Shown here in pieces: positions 49,352-58,739 of a stretch of DNA of 64,000 nt. The stretch is from Stenotrophomonas sp. SAM-B. GTDB taxonomy: Bacteria > Pseudomonadota > Gammaproteobacteria > Xanthomonadales > Xanthomonadaceae. The stretch covers positions 1-64,000 of the forward strand of contig NZ_JABBXB010000011.1 of the NCBI RefSeq assembly GCF_013387485.1. The letters run 5' to 3'. Numbering within the stretch: position 1 is the first letter of the stretch; each line of letters opens with the position of its first letter. The notes under the pieces are model-generated. The model ran no database searches. It saw only the letters and a list, made by a program, of their open reading frames with translations, and was not told the origin of the DNA. The translations under genes were made by a program, and so were the position numbers.

Positions 49352-50471
49352 GCGGCCTCCGGGCCTGGGCCAGTTCGGCGAGCAGGGCATCGAACTCGGC
49401 CACCACCTGCTGTGGATGCAACCGCTTCATCGCGGTGGCGGCGTTGCGGCCGAGCCGGTGGCGCAGGGCGTCATCGCCGGCCAGCTGCACGGCGGCGGTC
49501 ACGAATTCGGTGTCGTCGTTCACGGCGATGCCGTTGTCATCGGTGCGCAGGTACTCGCGGGCGGCGCCGTAGTCGAAGGCGACCGTGGCCACGCCGCTGG
49601 CCATCGCTTCCAGGGTGACGTTGCCGAAGGTCTCGCTGCGGCTGGGGAACAGGAACAGATCGCCGCTGGCGAAGTGGCGCGCCAGCGCATCGCCGCGCTG
49701 CACGCCGCAGAAGATGAAGTCCGGGTTGTCGTGGGCAAGCTTGGCCCGCGCCGGGCCATCGCCGACGAACACGAAGCGTGCCTTGGGCCGCACCTGCTGC
49801 AGCCGGCGGAACGCCTTGACTGCCAGCCCGAGATTCTTCTCCGGCGCGATGCGGCCGACGTAGATCGCGGCGAAGCCGTTGCCATCGATGCCCCATTCCT
49901 CGCGCAGGGCCGGGTCGCGGCGCTCGGGCTCGAACTGGCTGCTGTCCACCGCGCGTGCCAGCAGGCGGACCCGGTCGAAACCCTGTTCGCCGAGGAACTG
50001 CTGGAGTTCCTGGGTCGGCACCAGCGTCGCGTCGGCCTGGTTGTGGAAGCGCCGCATCCAGCGCAGCGCGGCGGCCTGCAGCCAGGCCACGCCGTAGTCG
50101 GGGAGGTATTCGTCGAAGCGGGTATGGAAGCCGGTGGCGACCGGAATTCCCAACCGGCGTGCGGTGCGCAGGGCCGACCAGCCCAGTGGGCCCTCGGTCG
50201 CGATGTAGATCGCATCCGGGCGCTGCTGCTGCCATTGGCGGGTCAGGCGGGACGGCGCGGGCAGGCCGAAGCGCAGGCCGGGATAGCGCGGCAGGTTGGC
50301 ACCCGTGACCAGGACGGTGCCCTCGGCCGCGTCGACATCCGATGACTGCCGCGGGCGGACCAGATCGACCTGGTGGCCGGCGGCGCGCAACCCCAGTTCC
50401 AGGCCCTGCACGGTCAACGCAACGCCGTTGACTTCAGGGGGATAGGTTTCGGTGACGATGGCGTAGCGCAT
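49332..50471 (-). CDS. GT4-family glycosyltransferase
   Basis: A 379-residue cytoplasmic retaining glycosyltransferase with GT-B fold. It opens MRYAIVTETYPPEVNGVALT and has the donor-binding VGRIAPEKNL, FVGDGPAR and FPSRSETFGNVTLEAMASG with the E-x7-E pair. It resembles enzymes that glycosylate diacylglycerol or mannosylate lipids. The ATG at 50471 follows the family N-terminus. Coupled to the PAP2 gene (20-bp overlap), it may form a two-step glycolipid pathway. Confidence 0.88.
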   Translation of the reverse strand: MRYAIVTETYPPEVNGVALTVQGLELGLRAAGHQVDLVRPRQSSDVDAAEGTVLVTGANLPRYPGLRFGLPAPSRLTRQWQQQRPDAIYIATEGPLGWSALRTARRLGIPVATGFHTRFDEYLPDYGVAWLQAAALRWMRRFHNQADATLVPTQELQQFLGEQGFDRVRLLARAVDSSQFEPERRDPALREEWGIDGNGFAAIYVGRIAPEKNLGLAVKAFRRLQQVRPKARFVFVGDGPARAKLAHDNPDFIFCGVQRGDALARHFASGDLFLFPSRSETFGNVTLEAMASGVATVAFDYGAAREYLRTDDNGIAVNDDTEFVTAAVQLAGDDALRHRLGRNAATAMKRLHPQQVVAEFDALLAELAQARRPHADHAA

Positions 50472-50618
50472 GGCGGGCCTCCGGTATGCCGTGCATGCTG
50501 GGGCCGGGCGATGTAGCCGACATGACCGCCGTATGACGCCGGCATGACGCCGCTCCCTGGCCGGCAGCCTCACGGCCCCGCAGGGCCGTGTCAGTCACGC
50601 GGTCACGCGGTCAGGCGG

Positions 50619-52145
50619 TCAGGCGACGAAGGGGCGGAACTGTACGCCGAGCCCCGCCATGCCCTCGGTTTCGCCGATCAGATCCGCGCGCAGCAGCGGA
50701 CGCGCATCGATGTACGCCTGCGGCAGGATCAGCGACAGCCGAGCGTCATCCGCGGTCAGTTCCAGCGCGGGCATCGGCGTGTCTTCGTGCGCGCGGTTGA
50801 GCAGGACCGCCAGGCGCAGCAGCGCGGTCATGCGCCGTGCCGGCTGCAGCAGGCGCTCGGGCAGCGCGTCGAAGGCGGATTTGGAGATATTGCGGCGATG
50901 GCTGCGCACCAGTGCGGCGAGCAGCTGCTGTTCCTGCCGCGAGAACCCAGCGATGTCCGAGTTCTCCAGCACGTAGCTGCCGTGCACGTGATACCCGCTG
51001 TGCGCGATCATCAGGCCGAGCTCGTGCAGGCGCGCGGACCAACCGAGCATGCGCGCATCGTCCGGGTCCAGCTGCCAGCTTTCCTCGACCTGGGCGAGCA
51101 GGTTCATGGCCGTGCTTTCCACGCGGTCGGCCTGCACGGTGTCGATGCCGTAGCGCTGGGTCAGCGCGGCGACCGACTCGTCGCGCAGGTCGTTCTCGCT
51201 GGCGCGGCCGAGGATGTCGTACAGGATGCCTTCGCGCATGGCCGCCTTGCTGACCAGCAGCTTCTGCAGCCCCAGCGCCTGGAAGGCCGCTTCGAGCACA
51301 AGGATGCCGCCGGCGATGATCGGGCGGCGATCGGCGGACAGGCCGGGCAGGTCGATGTCCTCGATGCGCTTGGCCTTGAGCAGTTCATCGCGCAACTGCG
51401 GCAGGGCTTCGGCGGTGATCGCGCCCTTGCTCAGCTTCATGGTGGCGCAGATTTCACTGATCGCCTTGTGCGTGCCCGACGAGCCCAGCGCTTCGTGCCA
51501 GCCCAGGGCGCGGTATTTGTTGGCGAACTGCTGGAACTCCGCGCCGATTTCGGTCAGCGCATCCTTCCAGCGCTTCTTGCTCAGCTTGCCGCCGGGGAAG
51601 AAGCGCCGCGTGCTGGCGATGCAGCCGGCCTGCAGGCTTTCGCGCTCCAGGGTCTGCATGCCCTGGCCGATGATGAATTCGGTGGAGCCACCGCCGATGT
51701 CGATCACCAGCCGGCGCTGGTCCGGCTTGGGCGGCTGCGCATGGGCCACGCCCAGGTAGATCAGGCGTGCCTCTTCGCGGCCGCTGACCACTTCGATCGC
51801 ATGTCCGAGCGCGGTTTCGGCCGGCATCAGGAAAGCCTGCGGCGAGCGCAGCTGGCGGACAGTGTTGGTGGCCAGGGCGCGGACCCGCACCGAGGGGATC
51901 GCGCGGATGCGCTGGCCGAACCGGGCCAGGCATTCCAGCGCGCGCTGGCGGGCCTCGGCGGACAGGCCGCCCTTGCCATCCAGGCCATCGGCCATGCGCA
52001 CGGTCTCGCGCAGGCGGTCGACCACCCGCAACTGCCCGAGGGTGTATCGCGCGATGACCATGTGGAAACTGTTGGATCCCAGGTCGATGGCGGCGAGCAG
52101 GTCGCCATCCTGCAAAGCGGGCGGAGTCGTGGAGGTATGCGGCAT
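50619..52145 (-). CDS. ppx: Exopolyphosphatase (Ppx/GppA family)
   Basis: Hydrolyses terminal phosphate from polyphosphate (or pppGpp). The 508-residue product has the actin-like ATPase-fold phosphate 1 motif AAIDLGSNSFHMVIARY, NTVRQLRSP, SGREEARLIYLGV and the phosphate 2 motif VIDIGGGSTEFIIG; the C-terminal half has an HD-like region (ARLHELGLMIAHSGYHVHGSYV). It follows ppk on the same strand after about 217 bp, completing the phoB-phoR-ppk-ppx block. Confidence 0.93.
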   Translation of the reverse strand: MPHTSTTPPALQDGDLLAAIDLGSNSFHMVIARYTLGQLRVVDRLRETVRMADGLDGKGGLSAEARQRALECLARFGQRIRAIPSVRVRALATNTVRQLRSPQAFLMPAETALGHAIEVVSGREEARLIYLGVAHAQPPKPDQRRLVIDIGGGSTEFIIGQGMQTLERESLQAGCIASTRRFFPGGKLSKKRWKDALTEIGAEFQQFANKYRALGWHEALGSSGTHKAISEICATMKLSKGAITAEALPQLRDELLKAKRIEDIDLPGLSADRRPIIAGGILVLEAAFQALGLQKLLVSKAAMREGILYDILGRASENDLRDESVAALTQRYGIDTVQADRVESTAMNLLAQVEESWQLDPDDARMLGWSARLHELGLMIAHSGYHVHGSYVLENSDIAGFSRQEQQLLAALVRSHRRNISKSAFDALPERLLQPARRMTALLRLAVLLNRAHEDTPMPALELTADDARLSLILPQAYIDARPLLRADLIGETEGMAGLGVQFRPFVA

Positions 52146-52262
52146 TTGCGAATGTTAGCCGAAGGGTGGGTCGCGAAGTCACCGCGCGCCCTTCACATGG
52201 GCCGGCTGCGACGACCGGTCGCATCGAAGGGGCCGGCGGCTGCCCGCCAAACGGCAGAACCG

Positions 52263-52366
52263 GTAGGTGCCGACCGTTGGTCGGCACGCAAAAACGTACC
52301 GACCAGGGCAATCAACGCGAACCGACCAGGGCAATCAACGCGTACCGACCAACGGTCGGTACCTAC
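52263..52366. repeat. GTAG REP inverted pair around a 23-bp tandem repeat
   Basis: GTAG-GTGCCGACCGTTGGTCGGCAC and its inverted partner ending GGTACCTAC enclose two copies of a 23-bp unit (52298-52320 and 52321-52343; starts ACCGACCAGGGCAATC) plus a partial third. The right-hand GTAG supplies the ppk stop codon. Confidence 0.8.
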
Positions 52367-54444
52367 AGGCCCTGCAGCAGGGCCATCTGCGCCGCGTGTG
52401 GCGGCTCGTCATGGCCCGGCGTGCACTTGATGTAGCTGCCGTCGGCCTGCAGTTCCCAGGCGTTGAGGTTGTCGTCCAGGTAGTTCTGCAGCACGTCGCG
52501 GTAGACCTTGCGCGCCAGCTCCGGGTCCAGGATCGGAAAACAGGTCTCGACCCGGCGCAGCAGGTTGCGCTCCAGCCAGTCCGCGCTGGCGCAGAACAGC
52601 TCCGAGGCGCCGTCGTTGCCGAACCAGTAGACCCGGCTGTGCTCCAGGAAGCGGCCGACGATCGAGCGCACCCGGATGGTGTCCGACACGCCGGGGACGC
52701 CCGGTCGCAGCGTGCACGCGCCGCGCACGATCAGGTCGATCTGCACGCCGGCCTGCGAGGCCGCATACAGGGCGCGGATCATCTGCGGTTCGTTGAGCGC
52801 GTTCATCTTGGCGATGATCCGCCCCGGACGGCCACTGGCGGCCAGGCGGGTTTCGCGTTCGATCCGCTGCAGCAGGCCCGGGTGCAGGGTGAAGGGCGAC
52901 TGCAGCAGGCGCTTGAGCTTCATCCGCGGGGCCAGCCCGGAGAGCTGCTGGAACAGCAGGTGCACATCGTTGCCGATGTCTGGATCGGCGGTGATCAGGC
53001 TCAGGTCGGTGTAGGCCCGTGCGGTACCACTGTGATAGTTGCCGGTGCCCAGATGCACGTAACGGCGCAGCTTGCGGCCTTCGCGGCGCACGATCAGCAG
53101 CATCTTGGCGTGGGTCTTGAACCCGACCACGCCGTAGACGACCTGCACACCGGCTTCCTGCAGGCGGTCGGCCAGGCCGAGGTTGGCTTCCTCATCGAAG
53201 CGCGCGCGCAGCTCGACGACGACGGTGACGTCCTTGCCGTTGCGTGCGGCCTGGATCAGCGCATCGACGATCAGCGAATCCTTGCCGGTGCGGTACAGGG
53301 TCTGCTTGATCGCCAGCACGTTCGGGTCGACCGCGGCCTGCTTGATCACATCCAGCACGGCGGTGAACGCATCGAAGGGATGGTGCAGCAGCACGTCCCG
53401 GCGCGCGACGATCTCGAAGATGCCATCGCTGTCGCGCAGGACGCGCGGGCTCAGCGAGGGATACTTCAGTTCCGGCCGCTGGATCACGTCGTACAGCTGG
53501 ATCACGCGGTTGAGGTTGACCGGGCCGTCGATGCGATAGACCGCATTCTCGGTCAGGCCGAAGTTCTGCAGCAGGGTGCGCACAATGTCGCGCGGGCAGT
53601 CCTGTGCGATCTCCAGCCGGACCGCCGGGCGGTAGCCGCGGTCGACCAGTTCGTCGCGCAGCGCCAGGGCCAGGTTTTCGACTTCTTCCTCGTCCACCAC
53701 CAGCTCGGAATTGCGGGTCACGCGGAACTGGTACGCGCCCTGGACTTCCATGCCCGGGAACATTTCATCGACGAAGGTCGACAGCACCGAGGACAGGAAC
53801 ACGAAGGTCTGCGGGCCGCCGAGTTTTTCCGGCAGCTGGATGATGCGCGGCAGCGACCGCGGCGCCCGCACGATCGCCAGATGCCCGGCGCGCCCGAACG
53901 CGTCGGTGCCCTTGAGTACCACCACGATGTTCAGCGATTTGTTGAGGATCTTCGGGAACGGATGCGACGGATCCAGGCCAAGCGGTGACAGCACCGGCAT
54001 GATCTCGTTGCGGAAGTACGCACGCAGCCAGCGCTTCTGGCGGTGGTTCCAGGAGTGCCGGCCGAGCACGTCGATGCCGGCCTCGTGCAGCGCCGGGCGC
54101 AGGGTCTCGTTCCAGCAGCGGTACTGCTGGTCGACCAGCTGCGCGGCGCGGTCGTGGATCGCGTTGAGGATCGCCTGCGGCGTCATGCCATCCGGTGCGG
54201 GCGGCAGGCCGAACTCCTGCGCATGGCGCACCGCGGCCGCGCGGATTTCGAAGAACTCATCCAGGTTGGTGCAGGAGATGCACATGAAGCGCAGGCGCTC
54301 CAGCAGCGGCACCTGCGGGTCCATTGCCTGGGCCAGCACGCGGAAATTGAAATCCAGCTGGGACAGTTCACGGTTGATGTACAGCGCGGGATCGCGCAGC
54401 GGATCGCCGTCCACAGGCACGGCGACGGGAACAGGAGTGCTCAT
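52363..54444 (-). CDS. ppk1: Polyphosphate kinase 1
   Basis: Reversibly polymerises ATP gamma-phosphate into polyphosphate at the inner membrane. The 693-residue product matches PPK1 throughout: YINRELSQLDFNFRVLAQA, RLRFMCISCTNLDEFFEIR, HHPFDAF, the autophosphorylated His region KLRRYVHLGTGNYHSGTAR and LLRRVETCFPILDPELA. The ATG overlaps the phoR stop by 4 bp, indicating translational coupling in a phoB-phoR-ppk operon. The TAG stop codon belongs to a GTAG palindrome. Confidence 0.97.
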   Translation of the reverse strand: MSTPVPVAVPVDGDPLRDPALYINRELSQLDFNFRVLAQAMDPQVPLLERLRFMCISCTNLDEFFEIRAAAVRHAQEFGLPPAPDGMTPQAILNAIHDRAAQLVDQQYRCWNETLRPALHEAGIDVLGRHSWNHRQKRWLRAYFRNEIMPVLSPLGLDPSHPFPKILNKSLNIVVVLKGTDAFGRAGHLAIVRAPRSLPRIIQLPEKLGGPQTFVFLSSVLSTFVDEMFPGMEVQGAYQFRVTRNSELVVDEEEVENLALALRDELVDRGYRPAVRLEIAQDCPRDIVRTLLQNFGLTENAVYRIDGPVNLNRVIQLYDVIQRPELKYPSLSPRVLRDSDGIFEIVARRDVLLHHPFDAFTAVLDVIKQAAVDPNVLAIKQTLYRTGKDSLIVDALIQAARNGKDVTVVVELRARFDEEANLGLADRLQEAGVQVVYGVVGFKTHAKMLLIVRREGRKLRRYVHLGTGNYHSGTARAYTDLSLITADPDIGNDVHLLFQQLSGLAPRMKLKRLLQSPFTLHPGLLQRIERETRLAASGRPGRIIAKMNALNEPQMIRALYAASQAGVQIDLIVRGACTLRPGVPGVSDTIRVRSIVGRFLEHSRVYWFGNDGASELFCASADWLERNLLRRVETCFPILDPELARKVYRDVLQNYLDDNLNAWELQADGSYIKCTPGHDEPPHAAQMALLQGL

Positions 54445-55781
54445 GCGGAAAAGTCTTCAGAAGAAGGAAGGGAGACGGCCTCGGAGCGCGCACGCACCTG
54501 GTCGGCATCGAAATGGCAGGAGAACGTGCTGCCTTTACCCACCTCGCTCTGGATCTCCAGGCGGGCATGGTGCAGGCCGAGGATGTGCTTGACGATCGAC
54601 AGCCCCAGCCCGGTGCCGCCGCTCTCGCGCGAGCGGCTGCTGGAGACGCGGTAGAAGCGTTCGGTCAGGCGCGGCAGATGGTTGGCCGGGATGCCGTAGC
54701 CGGTGTCGCGCACCGACAGCACCACGCCATCGCCTTCGCGCGCGAACTCGACTTCCACGCGGCCCCCGGCGGGCGTATAGCGCACCGCGTTGGTGACCAG
54801 GTTGGAGAACGCGCTGTGCAGTTCCTTGTTGGAGCCCTGCAGGTCCACGCCGGCGGTGTCGATGATGCTGATCTGGTGGCGGCCTTGGCTGTGCGCTTCG
54901 GCTTCGCGGCGCAGCGTGGCCAGCATCGGGGTCATCGCCACGGCTTCGGCTTCGGTGTGTTCCTGCGATTCGAGCCGCGACAGGGTGAGCAGGTCTTCGA
55001 CCAGCTGCGCCATGCGCTGGGATTGCTTGCGCATCTCCTCCAGCATCGGGCCGGTGCCGGGGAAGTCCTCCGGATCCATCATGTCCAGGTAACCGTGCAC
55101 CACGGTCAGCGGCGTGCGCAGTTCATGCGAGACGTTGGCGACGAAGTCGCGGCGCACCTGCTCCAGCCGCAGCAGCTTGCTGACGTCGCGCGCGATCAGC
55201 AACCAGTAGTCGGGCGAGTAGGGGATCAGGCGCAGGTTGAGGCGGATCGCCGGGTCGACCGGCGAGGGCACATCCAGGATCGGTTCGGCGTTGCGGCCAC
55301 CGGCCAGCCAGTGCGCCAGCGGCATCGGCTGCAGGCGTTCGACCAGCGCTTCACCGAGATCGCCCGGATGGTGCAGGCCGAGCAGCGAGGTGGCCGATTC
55401 GTTGAACCACTGCACGCGCTGGCTGTTGCGGTCGACCACCACCACCGCGTCGGGCAGGGCTGCGGCGGCGGCGCGATAACTGCGCAGCATGTCCAGCAGG
55501 CGCCGCTTGCGCGTGCGCATTTCCCACTGGTTGCGGTAGAGCAGGCGGTCCAGTTCGTTCCACACACCGGTGCCGTCACCCATGTCCCAGCGATGGCGCG
55601 CGGTGAGCCCGCGCAGCACCCGGCGCAACCGCCAGTAATGCCAGGTCAGCGCACCGATCGAGGCCAGTGCGATGCACATCCAGACATGTCCGACCGCCAG
55701 GCCCAGCAAGCCGGCCGCGAGCAGCAGGGCGGCGAGGGTGGCCAGCGTTTTCAACCAGGCAGAACGGATGTGGCGGGGCAT
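54441..55781 (-). CDS. phoR: Phosphate regulon sensor histidine kinase PhoR
   Basis: Membrane sensor kinase that phosphorylates PhoB under phosphate limitation. The 446-residue product has an N-terminal hydrophobic hairpin (TLAALLLAAGLLGLAVGHVWMCIALASIG), a PAS domain (VVVVDRNSQRVQWFNESATSLLG), the H-box FVANVSHELRTPLTVVHGYL, the N-box NLVTNAVRYTPAGG and the G-boxes RDTGYGIP and SGGTGLGLSIVKH. It follows phoB by about 98 bp and overlaps ppk by 4 bp. Confidence 0.95.
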   Translation of the reverse strand: MPRHIRSAWLKTLATLAALLLAAGLLGLAVGHVWMCIALASIGALTWHYWRLRRVLRGLTARHRWDMGDGTGVWNELDRLLYRNQWEMRTRKRRLLDMLRSYRAAAAALPDAVVVVDRNSQRVQWFNESATSLLGLHHPGDLGEALVERLQPMPLAHWLAGGRNAEPILDVPSPVDPAIRLNLRLIPYSPDYWLLIARDVSKLLRLEQVRRDFVANVSHELRTPLTVVHGYLDMMDPEDFPGTGPMLEEMRKQSQRMAQLVEDLLTLSRLESQEHTEAEAVAMTPMLATLRREAEAHSQGRHQISIIDTAGVDLQGSNKELHSAFSNLVTNAVRYTPAGGRVEVEFAREGDGVVLSVRDTGYGIPANHLPRLTERFYRVSSSRSRESGGTGLGLSIVKHILGLHHARLEIQSEVGKGSTFSCHFDADQVRARSEAVSLPSSEDFSA

Positions 55782-55879
55782 TGCGGTCTCGCAGAAAGTG
55801 CGGGCCTCGGAATCGATCCAAGGTTATAGCAGGAGTGGCCGGAACCGGGCATGCGCGCCCGGTTCCGGCCCGGCGAGAC

Positions 55880-56569
55880 TCAGGTCGAGGTGGAGAACCG
55901 GTAGCCGGCGCCACGCACGGTCTGCACCATGTTCTCCGCGGCGAACGGCTCCAGCGTCTTGCGCAGGCGGCGGATGTGCACGTCGATGGTGCGCTCCTCC
56001 ACGTACACGCTGCCGCCCCACACGTGGTCCAGCAGCTGGGCACGGGTGTAGACACGCTCGGGATGGGTCATGAAGAAGTGCAGCAGGCGGTATTCGGTCG
56101 GACCGATCGGGACCGGCTGGTCGCCGGCGAAGACGCGGTGAGCGGCGCCATCGATGCGGATCGTACCGACGGCCACGCTGCCGTCTTCGTCATCGTCGCG
56201 GGCACGGCGCATCACCGCACGGATGCGGGCCAGCAGTTCGCGCGCCGAGAACGGCTTGACCACGTAGTCGTCGACACCGGCCTCCAGGCCACCGACGCGG
56301 TCGTTCTCTTCGCCGCGCGCGGTCAGCATGATGATCGGCACCTCGCGGGTGAGGGCTTCTTTGCGCCAGCGCCGGGCCAAGTCCAGGCCGCTGGTGCCCG
56401 GGAGCATCCAGTCCAGCAGGATCAGGTCCGGGACGCGATCGGCGATGGCGGTCTGCGCCTCGCGGGCGTCGCCGGCATGGATCGGGTCGTAATCGCCCTT
56501 GCGCAGGGCAAAGGCGACCATTTCGCGGATCGCGGGTTCGTCATCGACGATCAGGATGCGTTTCTGCAC
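55880..56569 (-). CDS. phoB: Phosphate regulon response regulator PhoB
   Basis: OmpR-type transcription factor activated by PhoR. The 229-residue product has a receiver domain with phosphoacceptor Asp53 (LILLDWMLPGTSG) and acidic Asp9/Asp10, followed by a winged-helix domain (LTPTEYRLL-like GPTEYRLLHFFMTHPERVYTR, VDVHIRRLRKTLEP). A Pho-box-like repeat 50-70 bp upstream suggests autoregulation. First gene of the phoB-phoR-ppk-ppx block. Confidence 0.96.
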   Translation of the reverse strand: MQKRILIVDDEPAIREMVAFALRKGDYDPIHAGDAREAQTAIADRVPDLILLDWMLPGTSGLDLARRWRKEALTREVPIIMLTARGEENDRVGGLEAGVDDYVVKPFSARELLARIRAVMRRARDDDEDGSVAVGTIRIDGAAHRVFAGDQPVPIGPTEYRLLHFFMTHPERVYTRAQLLDHVWGGSVYVEERTIDVHIRRLRKTLEPFAAENMVQTVRGAGYRFSTST

Positions 56570-56621
56570 ATGCCCACCGTATTACTCATCAGATCGGGAT
56601 TGAGCCCAGTAGACTACGGTT

Positions 56622-56640
56622 TCATGACAGGTTTGTGACG
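56622..56640 (-). promoter_or_regulatory. Pho-box-like direct repeat upstream of phoB
   Basis: On the minus strand CGTCACA-AACC-TGTCATG-AAAC shows two TGTCAt-like heptamers with the 11-bp spacing of PhoB binding sites, 53-71 bp before the phoB start. Fit to the consensus is good but not perfect. Confidence 0.6.
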
Positions 56641-56656
56641 GGGTGCCGGGCGGCCC

Positions 56657-58297
56657 TCAGCGGCGGTCCAGCTCCGGGTCGTCGACGCCCTGGCGGCGCA
56701 TCTCCAGCACGGTCGGGGTGATGCTCTCGATCCGGGCATCGACACGGGCGCGGCCGACATAATCCAGGTTCGGCTGCCGCTTCAGCGCCTGCAGCTGGAT
56801 CAGGGCCTGTTCCGGGCGGCCGCTCAGGAAGGCGGCCTCGGCGTAGGCCTCGCTGGCCCGGGTGGTGTCGCCGGCCAGCTCGCTGGCGCGGGCGAACCGC
56901 TGCTGGAAGACCGGATCATTGCCGCTTTGCGACAGCATCGGGCGCAGCATCGCCTGCGCGCGCTGGCCGGCCTCGCGTCCGCCCTGTTCATTGAGGATGG
57001 CCGCATAGGTCAGCGCCACCGGCCGGCTGCCCGGGTGCTGGCGCATCAGGGTTTCGAACCGGGCGTTGGCCTGCGCCGGCTGGCCGCTGCGCGACTCCGC
57101 CTCACCCAGCGCCAGCGCCACCCAGACATTGTCCGGGTGGTCGCGCAGCAGCTCGCCCAGGTCGCGGCTGGCCTGGGCGGCCGCGCTGTTGCGCAGCCGG
57201 CCCAGGGCCAAGCCGTAGCGCTGGGGCTCGGTGAGCCCGTTTTTCTGCGCGCGCTGCAGGCTCTCGTACTCACGGATCACATCGCCAGGCGTGTCGGCAC
57301 TGAGCACGCGCAGGCGCTCGCGCGCCCATTCGAACTGGCCGGTGCTGCCGCGGCTGAGGGAATTGACCGAAATCTGCATGGAGGCGGGCAGCAACGGGTT
57401 GCTCCGCCGCACCAGCGGGTCCGACAGCGCCGGATCGGCCGGGTTGACCCGCTCCTGGCGGACCCCGCCGGGCACTTCCGTGGTGAGCAGCACCGTGTCC
57501 TTCTTCATCTGCTCGGCGCGGGCCTTGGCCTCGCTGATGCGGGTGGTCGTGACCGGGTGCGTCTGCAGGAAGTCGGGGACGCTGTAACCGCCCTGGTTGC
57601 CGCGCATCGAGGCCGACATGCGCTCGAAGAAGCCGGCCATGGCATCCACGTCGTAGCCGCTGCGGGCCAGGGTGCGGATGCCCAGGCGGTCGGCCTCGGA
57701 TTCGTTGGACCGGGTGTAGTTGATCTGGCGCTGCTGCATCAGCCCCATGCCGGAGGTGATCGCGGCCATGGTGGCGTCGCCGGAGGAATTGCCGCCGGCC
57801 TGCTGCGCGGCCACGATCGCGGCGAGCATGCCCAGCAGGATCGGGATCTGGTCGCGCTGGGCCCGCTCAACCCCGCGCAGCACGTGCTGCTGGGTGACGT
57901 GGGCGATTTCGTGGGACAGCACCGCAGCCACCTCGTCTTCGCGTTCGGCGGTCAGCACCAGGCCTGCGTTCACGCCGATATAGCCGCCCAGGGTCGCGAA
58001 GGCGTTGATCTGCCGGTCCTTGAGCATGAAGAAGGTGTAGGACTGGCGCGGCTGGGCGCTGTTGGAGCCCAGGCGGGCGCCCATGGTCTGCAGCCAGTCG
58101 TCGACCAGGGGGTCGTCGAGCAGATAGCCGTAGTTGCGCAGTTCGCGCAGCATCATCCCGCCGTACTCGGCCTGCCGGGCCGGGGTCAGCAGCTCGCCGG
58201 CCGAGGAGCCGATGTCCGGCAGCTTGTTTTCCTGCGCCCCGGCCAGCGGCACGGCCAAGGCCAGGGTCAACGCGGCAGAGAGCAGCAAGGGGCGCAA
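56657..58297 (-). CDS. M48 metalloprotease with TPR domain (BepA-like)
   Basis: Periplasmic protease/chaperone that helps assemble or degrade outer-membrane proteins. The 546-residue product has a signal peptide (LALAVPLAGAQ), the zinc motif HEIAH (His129, Glu130, His133), the third ligand in SNESEADRLG, and a C-terminal TPR region (residues about 330-520). Layout matches BepA/YfgC but it is somewhat longer than the E. coli protein (487 residues). Divergent from the glutaredoxin gene. Confidence 0.92.
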   Translation of the reverse strand: MRPLLLSAALTLALAVPLAGAQENKLPDIGSSAGELLTPARQAEYGGMMLRELRNYGYLLDDPLVDDWLQTMGARLGSNSAQPRQSYTFFMLKDRQINAFATLGGYIGVNAGLVLTAEREDEVAAVLSHEIAHVTQQHVLRGVERAQRDQIPILLGMLAAIVAAQQAGGNSSGDATMAAITSGMGLMQQRQINYTRSNESEADRLGIRTLARSGYDVDAMAGFFERMSASMRGNQGGYSVPDFLQTHPVTTTRISEAKARAEQMKKDTVLLTTEVPGGVRQERVNPADPALSDPLVRRSNPLLPASMQISVNSLSRGSTGQFEWARERLRVLSADTPGDVIREYESLQRAQKNGLTEPQRYGLALGRLRNSAAAQASRDLGELLRDHPDNVWVALALGEAESRSGQPAQANARFETLMRQHPGSRPVALTYAAILNEQGGREAGQRAQAMLRPMLSQSGNDPVFQQRFARASELAGDTTRASEAYAEAAFLSGRPEQALIQLQALKRQPNLDYVGRARVDARIESITPTVLEMRRQGVDDPELDRR

Positions 58298-58439
58298 ACG
58301 AAGCTCCTGGGGGGAAGGCGGGCGACAGCGTGACAGAGCGACGGCAACCTGCAGTTAAACCACAGTGTTGCGACGGTGACGTGGAAAATCCAGCGGACCG
58401 CTACCATATACAGACCAACGTTCCGCTGTGGAGTTTCCC

Positions 58440-58739
58440 GTGAGCCAAGATGCTGTTTCCACCCCCGGTGGCGCACCCGCCATCACCATCTACTCGACCG
58501 CGGTGTGCCCGTACTGCGTGGCCGCCAAGAACTTCCTGAAGAGCAAGGGCCGCGACTGGACCGAGGTCCGGATCGACCTGGACCCGGTCGAGCGCGAGAA
58601 GATGATGGCCAAGACCCGCCGTACCAGCGTCCCGCAGATCTTCGTCGGCGAGGTCCATGTGGGCGGCTACGACGACATGATGGCCCTGCACCGCGCCGGC
58701 AAGCTGGAGCCGCTGCTGGCCGGGCAGGACCCGGCATGA
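58440..58739 (+). CDS. grxC: Glutaredoxin 3
   Basis: Glutathione-dependent disulfide reductase. The 99-residue product has the active site Cys23-Pro-Tyr-Cys26, the cis-proline TSVPQIFVG and the glutathione-binding GGYDDMMALHRAG. A GTG at 58440 (MSQDAVSTPGG) is preferred because GTGGAG lies about 9 nt upstream; the in-frame GTG at 58428 lies within that site. Its stop overlaps the next gene by 4 bp. Confidence 0.93.
   Translation: MSQDAVSTPGGAPAITIYSTAVCPYCVAAKNFLKSKGRDWTEVRIDLDPVEREKMMAKTRRTSVPQIFVGEVHVGGYDDMMALHRAGKLEPLLAGQDPA

Noticed and set aside
52263..52366. CRISPR-like array
   Set aside because: Only two units of 23 bp directly adjoining without spacers; no cas genes.
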